This document shows, piece after piece, positions 16,709 to 28,515 of a stretch of DNA of 64,000 bases. The stretch comes from Norana najaformis (taxonomy: Eukaryota; Annelida; Clitellata; Crassiclitellata; Hormogastridae). The position numbers were made by a program, and so were the translations under genes. A model generated the notes under the pieces. It searched no databases, was not told the origin of the DNA, and saw only the letters and a list, made by a program, of their open reading frames with translations. The stretch is taken from NCBI GenBank assembly GCA_964023275.1, contig OZ029922.1, positions 2,851,034-2,915,033 of the forward strand, written 5' to 3'. Each line of letters begins with the position of its first letter. Position 1 is the first letter of the stretch.

Positions 16709-19700
16709 GAAAATGGCATTTCTGAGGTAATAACAGCCATTTCAGATGCCAAATATGGGGCTTTTGAATGAAAATATGACATCTTTGAGGCAAAACAACT
16801 TGTCTGAGGTAATTATGGCACTTTTGTGGCAATGTGGCATTTTTGAGGTAACAATGGGTATTTTTGAAGTCAAATATGGTGCTCTTGAATGAAAATATGA
16901 TATTTTTGAGGCAATATGACTTCTGAGGTAATTATGGCATTTTCAAGGCAATGTGGCATTTCTGAGTTAAAAACGGGTATTTCTGAAGTCAAATATGGTG
17001 CTTTTGAATTAAAATATGACAGTTTTGAGGCAATATGACTTTTCTAAGGTAAATATGGCAGTTTTTAGGCAATGTGGCATTCTGAGGTAAAAAATGGGTA
17101 TTTTTGAAGTCAAATATGGCACTTTTGAAGGAAAATATGACATTTTTGAGGTAATATGACTTTTCTAAGGTAAATATGGCATTTTCGAGGCAATGTGGCA
17201 TTTCTGAGGTAAAAACGGGTGTTTCTGAAGTCAAATATGGCGCTTTTGAATGAAAATATGACATTTTTGAAGCAATATGACTTTTCTAAGGTAAATATGG
17301 AATTTTCGAGGCAATGTGCCATTTCTGAGGTAAAAATGGGTATTTCTGAAGTCAAATATGGTGCTTTTGAATGAAAATATGACATTTTTGAGGTAATATG
17401 ACTTTTCTAAGGTAAATATGGCGGTTTTTAGGCAATGTGGCATTTCTGAGGTAAAAACGGGTATTTCTGAAGTCAAACATGGCACTTTTGAATGAAAATA
17501 TGACATTTTTGAGCTAATATGACTTTTCTAATGTAAATATGGCGGTTTTTAGTCAATGTGGCATTTCTGAGGTAAAAACGGATATTTCTGAAGTCAAATA
17601 GGCACTTTTGAATGAAAATATGACATTTTTGAGGCAATATGACTTTTCTAAGGTAAATATGGCAGTTTTTAGGCAATGTGGCATTTCTGAGGTAAAAAAC
17701 GGGTATTTCTGAAGTCAAATATGGTGCTTCTGAATGAAAATATGACATTTTTGAGGATATAAGAGATTTCTAAGGTAAATATGGCGGTTTTTTAGGCAAT
17801 GTGGCATTTCTGAGGTAAAAACGGGTATTTCTGAAGTCAAACATGGCACTTTTGAATGAAAATATGACATTTTTGAGGTAATATGACTTTTCTAATGTAA
17901 ATATGGCGGTTTTTAGTCAATGTGGCATTTCTGAGGTAAAAACGAATATTTCTGAAGTCAAATAGGCGCTTTTGAATGAAAATATGACATTTTTGAGGTA
18001 ATATGACTTTCCTAAGGTAAACATGGTATTTTTGAGGCAATGTGGCATTTCTGAGGTAAAAACGGGTATTTTTGAAGTAAAATATGGCACTTTTGAATGA
18101 AAATATGGGATTTTTGAGGCAATATGACTTTCCTAAGGTAAATATGGCGTTTTTTAGGTAATGTGGCATTTCTGAGGTAAAAACGGGTATTTTTGAAGTC
18201 AAATATGGCACTTTTGAATGAAAATATGGGATTTTTGAGGCAATATGAGTTTCCTAAGGTAAACATGGTATTTTTGAGGCAATGTGGCATTTCTAAGGTA
18301 AAAACGGGTATTTTTGAAGTCAAATGTGGCACTTATGATTGAAAATATGGGATTTTTGAGGCAATATGACTTTTCTAAGGTAAACATGGTAATTTTTGAG
18401 GCAATGTGGCATTTCTGAGGTAAAAACGGGTATTTTTGAAGTCAAATGTGGCACTTTTGATTGAAAATATGGGATTTTTGAGGCAATATGACTTTCCCTA
18501 AGGTAAACATGGTATTTTTTGAGGCAATGTGGCATTTCTGAGGTAAAAACGGGTATTTTTGAAGTCAAATATGGCACTTTTGAATGAAAATATGGGATTT
18601 TTGAGGCAATATGACTTTCCTAAGGTAAATATGGCGTTTTTTTTAGGTAATGTGGCATTTCTGAGGTAAAAACGGGTATTTTTGAAGTCAAATATGGCAC
18701 TTTTGAATGAAAATATGGGATTTTTGAGGCAATATGAGTTTCCTAAGGTAAACATGGTATTTTTGAGGCAATGTGGCATTTCTGAGGTAAAAACGGGTAT
18801 TTTTGAAGTCAAATGTGGCACTTTTGATTGAAAATATGGGATTTTTGAGGCAATATGACTTTCCTAAGGTAAACATGGTATTTTTGAGGCAATGTGGCAT
18901 TTCTGAGGTAAAAACGGGTATTTTTGAAGTCAAATATGGCAACTTTTGAATGAAAATATGGGATTTTTTGAGGCAATATGACTTTCCTAAGGTAAATATG
19001 GCGTTTTTTTAGGTAATGTGGCATTTCTGAGGTAAAAACGGGTATTTTTGAAGTCAAATATGGCACTTTTGAATGAAAATATGGGATTTTTGAGGCAATA
19101 TGACTTTCCTAAGGTAAACATGGTATTTTTGAGGCAATGTGGCATTTCTGAGGTAAAAACGGGTATTTTTGAAGTCAAATGTGGCACTTTTGATTGAAAA
19201 TATGGGATTTTTGAGGCAATATGACATTCCTAAGGTAAACATGGTATTTTTGAGGCAATGTGGCATTTCTGAGGTAAAAACGGGTATTTCTGAAGTCAAA
19301 TGTGGCACTTTTGATTGAAAAATATGGGGATTTTTGAGGCAATATGACTTTCCTAAGGTAAATATGGCGTTTTTTAGGTAATGTGGCATTTCTGAGGTAA
19401 AAAACGGGTATTTTTGAAGTCAAATGTGGCACTTTTGATTGAAAATATGGGATTTTTGAGGCAATATGACTTTCCTAAGTTAAACATGGTATTTTTGAGG
19501 CAATGTGGCATTTCTGAGGTAAAAACGGGTATTTTTGAAGTCAAATGTGGCACTTTTGATTGAAAATATGGGATTTTTGAGGCAATATGACTTTCCTAAG
19601 GTAAATATGGCGTTTTTTAGGTAATGTGGCATTTCTGAGGTAAAAACGGGTATTTTTGAAGTCAAATGTGGCACTTTTGATTGAAAATATGGGATTTTTG

Positions 19701-21217
19701 AGGCAATATGACTTTCCTAAGTTAAACATGGTATTTTTGAGGCAATGTGGCATTTCTGAGGTAAAAAACGGGTATTTTTGAAGTCAAATGTGGCACTTTT
19801 GATTGAAAATATGGGATTTTTGAGGCAATATGACTTTTCTAAGGTAAATATGGCGTTTTTTAGGTAATGTGGCATTTCTGAGGTAAAAACGGGTATTTCT
19901 GAAGTCAAATATGGCACTTTTGAATGAAAATATGGGATTTTTGAGGCAATATGACTTTCCTAAGGTAAACATGGTATTTTTGAGGCAATGTGGCATTTCT
20001 GAGGTAAAAACGGGTATTTTTGAAGTCAAATGTGGCACTTTTGATTGAAAATATGGGATTTTTGAGGCAATATGACTTTCCTAAGGTAAACATGGTATTT
20101 TTGAGGCAATGTGGCATTTCTGAGGTAAAAACGGGTATTTTTGAAGTCAAATATGGCACTTTTGAATGAAAATATGGGATTTTTGAGGCAATATGACTTT
20201 CCTAAGGTAAACATGGTATTTTTGAGGCAATGTGGCATTTCTGAGGTAAAAAAGGGTATTTTTGAAGTCAAATGTGGCACATTTGAAAGAAAATATGGCA
20301 TTTTTGAGGCAATATGACTTTTCAAAGGTAAATATGGCATTTTCGAGGCAAAGTGGCATTTCTGAGGTAAAAAATGGGTATTTCTGAAGTCAAATATGGC
20401 ACTTTTGAATGAAAATATGACATTTTTGAGGTAATATGACTTTTCTAAGGTAAATATGGCGGTTTTTAGTCAATGTGACATTTCTGAGGTAAAAAATGGG
20501 TATTTCTGAAGTCAAATATGGCGCTTTTGAATGAAAATATGACATTTTTGAGGCAATATGACTTTCCTAAGGTAAACATGGTATTTTTGAGGCAATGTGT
20601 TATTTCTGAGGTAAAAACGGGTATTTTTGAAGTCAAATGTGGCACATTTGAAAGAAAATATGGGATTTTTGAGGTAATATGACTTTCCTAAGGTAAATAT
20701 GGCATTTTCGAGGCAAAGTGGCATTTCTGAGGTAAAAAATGGGTATTTCTGAAGTCAAATATGGCGCTTTTGAATGAAAATATGACATTTTTGAGGTAAT
20801 ATGACTTTTCTAAGGTAAATATGGCGGTTTTTAGTCAATGTGACATTTCTGAGGTAAAAAATGGGTATTTCTGAAGTCAAATATGGCGCTTTTGAATGAA
20901 AATATGACATTTTTGAGGTAATATGACTTTTCTAAGGTAAATATGGCGGTTTTTAGTCAATGTGACATTTCTGAGGTAAAAAATGGGTATTTCTGAAGTC
21001 AAATATGGCGCTTTTGAATGAAAATATGACATTTTTGAGGTAATATGACTTTTCTAAGGTAAATATGGCAGTTTTAGGCAATGTGGCATTTTTGAGGTAA
21101 AAACGGGTATTTCTGAAGTCAAATATGGCGCTTTTGAATGAAAATATGGCATTTTTGAGGTAATATGACTTTTCTAAGGTAAATATGGCATTTTCGTGTC
21201 AATGTGGCATTTCTGAG
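16709..21217. repeat. 121-bp satellite array, about 37 copies
   Basis: The monomer counts exactly 121 bases from one GTAAAAACGGG to the next. Landmarks per unit are GTAAAAACGGGTATTTNTGA, AGTCAAATATGGCNCTTTTG, GAGGCAATATGACTTT and AAGGTAAAYATGG. Each monomer divides into six ~20-base sub-units of the type TGGNATTTTTGAGGNAANA. The central 18.0-20.3 kb variants share TATGGGATTTTTGAGG; the flanking copies have TATGACATTTTTGAGG and GGCGGTTTTTAG. It is AT-rich and generates overlapping minus-strand open frames of 60-124 codons with no coding character. Confidence 0.96.
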
Positions 21218-21834
21218 CACATTTCAAATCTTCTGGAACCTGATACAATGCTAACATGCTTTCAACAGATTCAATATAGAAAGGTAATTCAACTTCTTCT
21301 GCAGGCATCTTATGTAAAAAAACATTCTTTAGAATATCCCAAATTTCTTTAGTTTCGTACCTGCTGATGCTTCCTCCTGGGTCTTTCTTTCTCTTTCTCG
21401 CACTGCTTCATCTCTAACCATCTTTTGTCCACGGAATTGTTGATCCAACATTTCTCTCTGCCACTCCATTTGCTCTTTTCTCATTCTTTCTTCTCTCTCT
21501 ATCATCATTTCCATATGCTCTTTCTTTGCCCTTTCTTCTCTTCCCATTATCATTTGCATCATCTCAACCATTGTCATCTCCTTCACCAATTTTTTAGGTA
21601 AAGAACCCTCTTTAAAACCCTTAGCCACCAGGCAAAGTTCAACAAGTTGCTCTTTATCTACCTCTACTACAGCTGCAACATCAGAGCCAGCTTGAGCTAA
21701 AATCCCTATTAAAGCGTCCTTACTATACCGTTTTAGTTTTTCTCTCTCTCTTCTTCCATGCCTTCAAATTACTGGAAAATTACACATAAGTAATACTGTA
21801 CAGTCAAGACCACTGGAACTTGAACTGGAACTTG
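21215..21834 (-). pseudogene. Second gypsy gag fragment flanking the satellite
   Basis: Nearly identical to 15393-16005, same orientation. It includes the coiled-coil gag start (ATG near 21757, disrupted) and part of the 5' leader. One edge is at the satellite end with a shared GAG trinucleotide; the other ends abruptly after AACTGGAACTTG. Both copies carry the same downstream frame break in different forms. Confidence 0.88.
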
Positions 21835-22000
21835 AAGGAACAGGAAGACCAAGAAAAATGCTGTTGGACTGGATGATGGATAAAGAAGGAAGACGGGGAT
21901 ACAAAGAAGTTAAAGAAAGGGCACAGAACAGAGAAGAGTGGCATAGTTGGACTCTTGGACTTGCCTAATGGCAGAACACTAAAGAAGAATACACACCTAC
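21835..22000 (+). mobile_element. LINE 3' end (RT C-terminus)
   Basis: Immediately after the gag fragment a plus frame reads GRPRKMLLDWMMDKEGRRGY, then KEVKERAQNREEWHSWTLGL and stop. This is the basic C-terminal end found in many non-LTR reverse transcriptases (GRPR, LDW, A-NREEW). It is followed by ACATATATAC repeats that may be its tail. Confidence 0.75.
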
Positions 22001-22019
22001 ATACATATATACATATATA

Positions 22020-22955
22020 CACAAAACCATCTTTTTGGTGAATCTCTGCATCTTAGTGCCTAGAACTACACTACAGTCAGAAAAAGCCATTATGGCCAAT
22101 TAGGCCCGTATTTTGATTGCTTCTGACGCTTGCTAACAATATAAACGGGTTTGAGATGGGGAAGTGGGGAAATAAGCCTTTTGTAACAAACTTCTCAGTG
22201 TGTAGTAAAATGAAACGTAGGACAGAAGAAGGCAACCTATTAACAACATATGCGCGTAATGCAAGCGGTTGCTAAAAGAAATTAATCCCTTACAGATTCT
22301 TTTGCGACCCGATCGTTATTAGGTGCGTTATGGCATATGTTTATTCATCAATAGTCTAGGCTATTAACCTATGCGAAGGCTATCTTCCCCCTCTCTAGCT
22401 TTATCATCCTAGACATTTAATGGGCTTCAGTTAAATGCAAACATTTAAAGGGTTTACAAAGTGTGACCGTTTACGGAAAGTAATGGTGGGGGCGTGGCCC
22501 TTAAGCGAGAGAGGACGAGACCAATTTCCATAGCCTAGCACAGGAACCTCTACAAACGATTGCGTTCATTGACGATAATTAATTATATGGATACCTGATT
22601 TGCGTCTGAAAAAAGGGATCGAAAACGACATTGCAAGTGTTCCACAGTTCCGTTGCAACCAAAAACAATGTCATCTGTAGTTTGTGCTAAACCAGAATCG
22701 CAAAAAAATTCCATAAAATAAATGTAAATAATACCTACTCCCTAGTCGCAGCATTGATTTGTGGGTAAACCGCCATTTACAAAAAGATGTTGAACATGTA
22801 AGATAGCATTTTAAGTGTCAGTGGCAAAGATGTTAACATCTTTGGTCAGTAGTAGATCAATAACTAGACCGCGATACATGTATGTGATCAGCAACTACGA
22901 GCAAAACCTGACAAAGCCGAAAACACTCAAAACTGAGTTTGATACAGCGCTGGAT
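22020..22955. other. No feature recognised
   Basis: About 0.9 kb of apparently single-copy sequence with frequent stops on both strands and no repeat or gene signature I could identify. Confidence 0.5.
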
Positions 22956-22959
22956 TTGA

Positions 22960-24330
22960 CTAAAATCGCCCAGTAATTAATTAATTGTTGAAAACAACTC
23001 TACCTCTACCTAGTTGCTAAGGTATGAAACAGAACCTGAATTTAGTAATACGTGGTGCCCAGTTCTTTGCTTTGATCTTGCATGAAAATTCAATATCGTG
23101 ATTTTTTGGTATTTCACTTATTGTTGAAAAACAACGCTACGACCTCTAAGTTCTTTTTAAGATATGAAACAGAATAATCTGAATTTAATAATACCTGTTG
23201 TCTTCGTTTCTTTGCTTTGATGTTAGGTTAGCTATGATGTTGGCTGAAAGTTGACTCTTTTTGATTTTTTCATTTTATTAATTGATGAAAACAACTCTAC
23301 ACCCACTACGTTGTTTTTAAGACATGAAACAGAAGGATCTGAATTTAAAAATACCTGGTGTCTTCAGTTTCTGTTTGGCTTTCCTTTAAAGTTGGCTCAA
23401 AGTTGACTCTCTTGATTTTTTACATTTTATTAATTGCTGAAAACGTCTCTACAACCAATTTTTTTAAATAATACCTGGCCATTCGGTTCTTTGCTTTGAT
23501 CTTGGCTGAAAGTTGACTGTCTTGCTTTTTGTATTTTGTTGATTGCTGAAAACGACTCTACAACCTCTACGTTATTTTTAAGATATAAAACAGAAGAATC
23601 TGAATTTCATAATACCTGATCTCTTCGGTTCTTTCCTTTGATTTCACGTTTGCTCGGATGTTGGCTTAAATTTGACTCCCTGGATTTTTTCATTTGATTA
23701 ATTGCTGAAAACCCTACAACCCCTAAGTTGTTTTTAAGACACGAAACAGAAGAATCTGAATTTAATAATACCTAGTGCCTTCAGTTCTTTGATTGATGCT
23801 AAGTTTGCTCTGATGTTGGCTGAAAGTTGACAGCCTTGACTTTTGTATTTCATTGATTGCTGAAAACAACTCAGCAACCCCTATGTTGTTTTCAAGATAT
23901 ATGAAACTGAAGAATCTGAATTGAATAGTACCCGATGTCTTTGGTTCTTTCCTTTGATGTTAGGTTAGCTCTGATGTTGGCTGAAAGTTGACTCTCTTGA
24001 ATTTTTTCACATTTTATAAATTGCTGAAAACAACTCTACAACCTCTAAGTTGTTTTAATGAAATAAACAGAAGATTCAGAATTTAATAATACCTGGTGTT
24101 CTCGGTTCTTTCTTTTGATATTGGTTGAAAGTTGACTGTCTTGATTTTTGTATTTTGTCGATTGCTGAAAACAACTCTAGAACTTCTACGTTGTTTTTAA
24201 GAAATTAAACAGAAGAATGTGAATTGAATAGTACCTGATCTCTTTGGTTCTTTGCTTTGATGTTAGGTTTCCTCTGATGTTGGCTGAAAGTTCACTGTCT
24301 TGATTTTTGTATTTCATTGATTGCTGAAAA
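22960..24330. repeat. Unclassified ~160-bp tandem repeat, about ten degenerate copies
   Basis: The landmark TGCTGAAAACAACTCTACAA recurs near 22985, 23125, 23285, 23440, 23545, 23705, 23860, 24025, 24165 and 24325, mostly 140-163 bases apart (one 105-base short unit). Other landmarks are AACAGAAGAATCTGAATTTA, TTTGCTTTGATGTTAGGTT and TGTTGGCTGAAAGTTGACT. The last unit is cut by the LINE at 24335. No coding frame. Confidence 0.88.
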
Positions 24331-24334
24331 CAAC

Positions 24335-24592
24335 TCTACAACTCCTACGCATGCGTACCGCTGCAGCCCAGTCCAGAAGCTTTGCCTACGTTGGTCCCAC
24401 TTGCTGGAATCGTCTCCCTCGAGAATTGCGACTTGAGCTAATTTCTCTCCCCCTCTCAGTGTTCCGCAGGCGCCCGAAGACTGTACTGTTCAACTTTTAC
24501 TTTTTCTGGTCGGAAGCACCTCTGTTGAGTTTATCCTCTAAGAGGCGCTTTATAAATCTCAAATTACAATTACAATTACAATTAACGTCTTC
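24335..24592 (+). mobile_element. L2-like LINE 3' end, family R1, copy 2
   Basis: The frame reads RTAAAQSRSFAYVGPTCWNR then LPRELRLELISLPLSVFRR, the C-terminal RT block of L2/CR1 elements. Then come GAGGCGCTTTATAAATCTC and a (AATTAC)n tail. 5' truncated inside the tandem repeat. Confidence 0.85.
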
Positions 24593-24834
24593 ACACACTA
24601 TCCAATCATAACACCGATCTTGATCACGTGCCAGTTGTATCCAATCGTTTTCCAGTATTCGTTCGATTTTTCCGAGTGACTGCATTGCCGCTCGTTCACC
24701 CATGACGTTTATCTAATTCAGTAAGTACGTACGCCAGGTACTAAATGTCTACTTAGGAACGCCGAATATCTCAACACTTCCAGGAGATCGATTTCATAAA
24801 TTGACGAGGTCTTTGAATAGTCATAATTAGGCCT

Positions 24835-26165
24835 AAATTATTGTAAATTGTAAACGAACATTTATAAAGCGCCACTTAGGAAACAGTGGCACTCCCGACT
24901 TGAACAAACAAAAAGGATTTCAGGCGTTTGCGAAACTGGGTAGGAGAGAGACTAAGTAACTGAAGCGGCATTTCAAGAGGAAGGCATTTCCGGCTGGAAG
25001 GGTCAACAAAGGCAAAGCTCCTGGACTGGGCAGTTGTAGTGCGGACGCGAGGGACTACCAAGAGACCACGGGTAGCTGAGCGAATGGAGGCATGGGCAGG
25101 CAACGAGGAAACCGGACTACAAAAAGAGGTTAAGTAGGATGGAGCAGAGCCTAGAAGGCAGTTACGCATAAGGATTAGAATCTTAAACTGGATGCGTTGA
25201 CTGACAGGAAGCCAATGAAGTAAGTCACGAATAAAAGTAGATATATAGGCAGACTTTGGAAGACCACCGATAAGGCGTGCAGCAGCATTAAGTATAGTCT
25301 GAAGCTTGGAGGTGTTAACTGCAGAAAGTCCAATATAGGCAGCATTGCCAAAGTCAATTTTAGTGCAAATCAGGGCATGGACCAAGGTAGTGATCGCATG
25401 AAGAGGAAGCGAGTGACGAATAGAGCTGAGTTGTCGTAGGCGGTAAAGACAAGAGCGGGAGATATTGTTTACATGGTCAGTCAGAGAAAGAGTTTGATCC
25501 AGGATGATTCCGAGGTCACGGACTGAGGAAGAGAAGTGGATATGAGGGAAATTAGAGGAAAGGGAACTAAAGTCAATTTTGGCAAGCTGGACCCGATATA
25601 TTGAGTCTTATCAGGATTAAGACAGAGGCGGTTAGAAGACATCCAGAGATCTAGAACAGAGGTGGCCTCAAGGATCCGCTCAACCATCAGAGTGGCTGAG
25701 GCAGCCGGGCCATGAGTAAAGGATTGAGTGTCATCAGCATATTGGTGAGACGAAACACCCAAGGGGAGAAGTATAGGTCAGCAGTATAGGATATATAGAA
25801 GCGGCGGTAGTACCGAACCCTGAGGAAGACCATACGGAATGTGAGTCCAGGCAGAGCGAGTGGGGCCAAAAATAACAGAAAGAGAGCGATCACAGAGAAA
25901 TGAGCGAAACCAAAGAAGAGCAGAGTCAGTCAGGCCGAAGGATTTAGATAGTAGTTCTAGAAGAATGGAATGATCAACGGTGTCAAGGCAGCATTGACGT
26001 CATAGAGAGCAAGAAGTGTGACATGGCCACGGTCAAAGGCATGAAAGATGTCAGCTGGAAGGCGGGTGATGAGTGATTCTGTCGAATGGCATTTTCTAAA
26101 ACCAGATTGAAGGGGAGGCATGAAAGAATTAGATTCAAGGTACTCAACCAGTTGAAGAGAGATAC
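24835..26165 (-). mobile_element. L2-like LINE with decayed RT, longest R1-type copy
   Basis: Read from 26165 down: QSGFRKCHSTESLITRLP, GLPQGSVLPPLLYILY (motif B region), SHQYADDTQSF (catalytic YADD, 25750-25720), LDLWMSSNRLCLNPDKTQYI, IDFGNAAYIGL, FIRDLLHWLPVSQRIQFKIL, RTTTAQSRSFAFVDPS and a stop near 24876. The 3' end is GGCGCTTTATAAATGTTCG plus ACAATTTACAAT. Several frameshifts, and the motif A region is damaged. No endonuclease domain: 5' truncated. Confidence 0.9.
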
Positions 26166-26339
26166 ATATATAGAGCTACAGAGGCTGCCTCAGGTTACAG
26201 CCCGTCAAGGCCGTACCCTAGGGCTATACGAAAATGTGACTAGTCTGCAACGGCAAGTACTGTAGGCCTATGCTGATAAGTGTCGCATTTAAAAAGGTTG
26301 GATTTGTGAAACTGAAGCTGGAAACCGGTGGCAATGTTA

Positions 26340-26560
26340 TCACTATGCACAAGGCATCAAAAAAAACAGTTCGTTGGGTAGAACTAGTTTAAATCTAAGA
26401 GTTCCCCAAGGCCAGAACTTAGACTGATGAGCCATCGGGAAAATGATATTTTAGATCATGCCTTAACGACGATAAATAACTTGCAGAGTGAATGGAAACA
26501 GGTAACGAATTCCAGAGCTTAGGAATACAATTACGATAATGGATGAACAATTAAACGCAC
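26340..26560 (-). mobile_element. Possible R2-type LINE 3' remnant
   Basis: CACAAGGCATCAA near 26350 and GGTAACGAATTCCAGAGCTTAGG near 26500 resemble the R2 copies at 55745 and 57275 (GCATCAA; GCGAATTCCAAAGCC). Highly degraded. Confidence 0.4.
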
Positions 26561-26679
26561 TAAACTATATATTATGTCTAGCTAAGTACCTTAATACTAT
26601 ATATATATACAAGTTACCCACAAATGTGGATTAAAACAGGAGGATCGCTACAAAGTTATTCAGTTAATTAATTCATCCA

Positions 26680-26885
26680 TCAGTTTATCCCTCCCTCCAT
26701 CATATCAACCATCCCTCCATTCATATAGTCATCCATCCATCCATTCATTCATTTCCTTCATTCATCTACTATTCATTCATCAACCATCCATCCATTCAGC
26801 CAACCATTATTTCATTTCCTACATTCATCCACCCATTCATTCATCCGCCTATTCGTCCATCCATTCATCCATTCAGTCATTTAAT
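26680..26885. repeat. (ATCC/ATTC)n microsatellite
   Basis: CATCCATCCATTCATTCA-type tetranucleotide repeats with many interruptions. Confidence 0.9.
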
Positions 26886-27094
26886 CAAACGAATCCGATT
26901 TCAGGTGATAGAAAGTTGACCTCGGCTGCTAAATCGATATGTAAGCCTATGGAAAGACCCTGCATATTGCTTATCAGGATAAACCAGATCCAACGAATGA
27001 AACAGAATCTGCGCAGTCGAAATATTGCAACAAAAAACAGAAAAACAGAGACATATTTTGTCGTGAAACTTCTGTTTTTATGCAGTTTTCGTAA

Positions 27095-27440
27095 ACAGAC
27101 AATCAGACAGGCAAACACAGATAGACAGACAAGTAGACAGCGAGACACACAAATGGCCAGGCAGACAGACGGAAGCAGAGACCAAGCAGAGGTGAGACTT
27201 TTGCGAAGAAACGCTGAAGACCAAACTGGACACGCAGACACATAGAACATTAATCCATACTAACTCAGATAAAGGAAGGGACATGGGGCGGCTGCAAGAA
27301 CGGATAAAGACACATAGAGACAGACAGGGAGATAGATAGAGACACACAGACACACATAAGGGCAGACAAAGACAGACAGACACACATACACACAGAAGGA
27401 CAGACAGATATGCAGGCAGACAGCCAGACACACAGAGCGC
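27095..27440. repeat. (AGAC/ACAC)n microsatellite
   Basis: Degenerate CAGACAGACACACATA repeats over 340 bases. They produce long Cys/Val/Ser-rich minus-strand open frames that are artefacts of repeat composition. Confidence 0.85.
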
Positions 27441-28090
27441 AACGAATTCACATAAGTTATTTGTCTGGAGGTGCGGACAGTTTCTAAAGTGAGCGATAAT
27501 GCGGGAATTGTCGACGACGTTAATCTCCGACAAAGACAAAGCGCAAATGGCACCTCTGGGCATATAGCTGCCCGTCGGCAACGAACGGGCAGTTTAAGCA
27601 ACTGCCCGAACAAGTGCGCACCAACATGGCATTGACCTGCCCTCGATATATTCACCACAATCCCTCGGAATGCCATAAAAAACCGGTCCTCAGTCAGTGG
27701 TGCTGGCGGGTTTTACTTGTTCACGTAGCAGATATTTAACTACATGTATGCATCTTCCATCTGTTGGCTTCCTGTTATAAGAGGCCGAAAAGTTGAGGGG
27801 TCGAATTGGGGTTCAGTCGATTCATGATTTAAGAGCGAGGGGCGGATGGGTGACAAAGACTGATCGTGAGGGTGTTGGATGAGAAGGCACGAATGAAAAT
27901 CGCACCGATTACAGTAAGATTTCCGGTTGAGAAACCATGACATTTTCCATATGACGCGAGATAAAAATACATTTCTTTGCAGAGAAGTCCTATTTCCACT
28001 CAAAGCAGTCCTCCGGCTTTTTGTTATAATACACAGCTTGAATGCAGAATATATCATCTAATGCGGATTGACTGCAAACATCTGATAGTT
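27441..28090. other. No feature recognised
   Basis: Apparently unique sequence. The only structure noticed is an inverted repeat CTGCCCGT/ACGGGCAG around 27568-27592. Confidence 0.45.
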
Positions 28091-28094
28091 GATT

Positions 28095-28290
28095 TCGTTA
28101 ATGTCAAACAGAATATAGTAATCTCGAGATTCCTACAGCGCCCAACAAAAGCTAAGTCACGGGAACTAGCTTATTTACAGGTGCTTCGTCAAAACAAAAT
28201 CGATAGGCAAAAGGGTTCGGTTCCAGGTCAAAGTCCAGGAGCAAGGCATGCAGACAGTCGGATGGCTACTGTGGATGTTGCGTGAAATTT
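28095..28290 (-). mobile_element. GATTAC-tailed SINE/LINE 3' end, family S2, copy 1
   Basis: On plus: TAATCTCGAGATTCCTACAG, CGCCCAACAAAAGCTAAG, CAAAACAAAATCGATAGGC and GGTTCCAGGTCAAAGTCCAG. Shared with 35375, 54725 and 63898 on the same strand, and inverted at 53760 and 56925. Confidence 0.75.
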
Positions 28291-28429
28291 AATATTCAAA
28301 TCCTGCGATGCACTGGACCTTGGGATTCGTCCATTGCCGGCTGTAGAGCCTAAAAAAGGAAATGACGTCACACTTGTGGGGTATGGGATACTTTACTTTC
28401 TATTCCTTCTAGGGGTTGAGCTATATAAG

Positions 28430-28515
28430 CTTGCATGTGTGTATACATGTATGTATGCATGTATGTATGATGTATGTATTATGTACATGTATGTATGTAG
28501 GTATGTATGAAGACA
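28430..28515. repeat. (ATGT)n microsatellite
   Basis: GTATGTATGTATG-type tract with interruptions; a related short tract is at 28795-28855. Confidence 0.85.

Noticed and set aside
16989..20724. Some twenty overlapping minus-strand frames of 60-124 codons
   Set aside because: All are rotations of the 121-bp satellite. The period is not a multiple of three and the frames overlap each other, so coding is not credible.
16709..21217. CRISPR-like regular repeat array
   Set aside because: Direct tandem satellite with no unique spacers, in a eukaryotic genome.
27078..27676. Cys/Val-rich minus-strand frames of 138-167 codons
   Set aside because: Generated by the AGAC/ACAC microsatellite; composition is entirely explained by the repeat.
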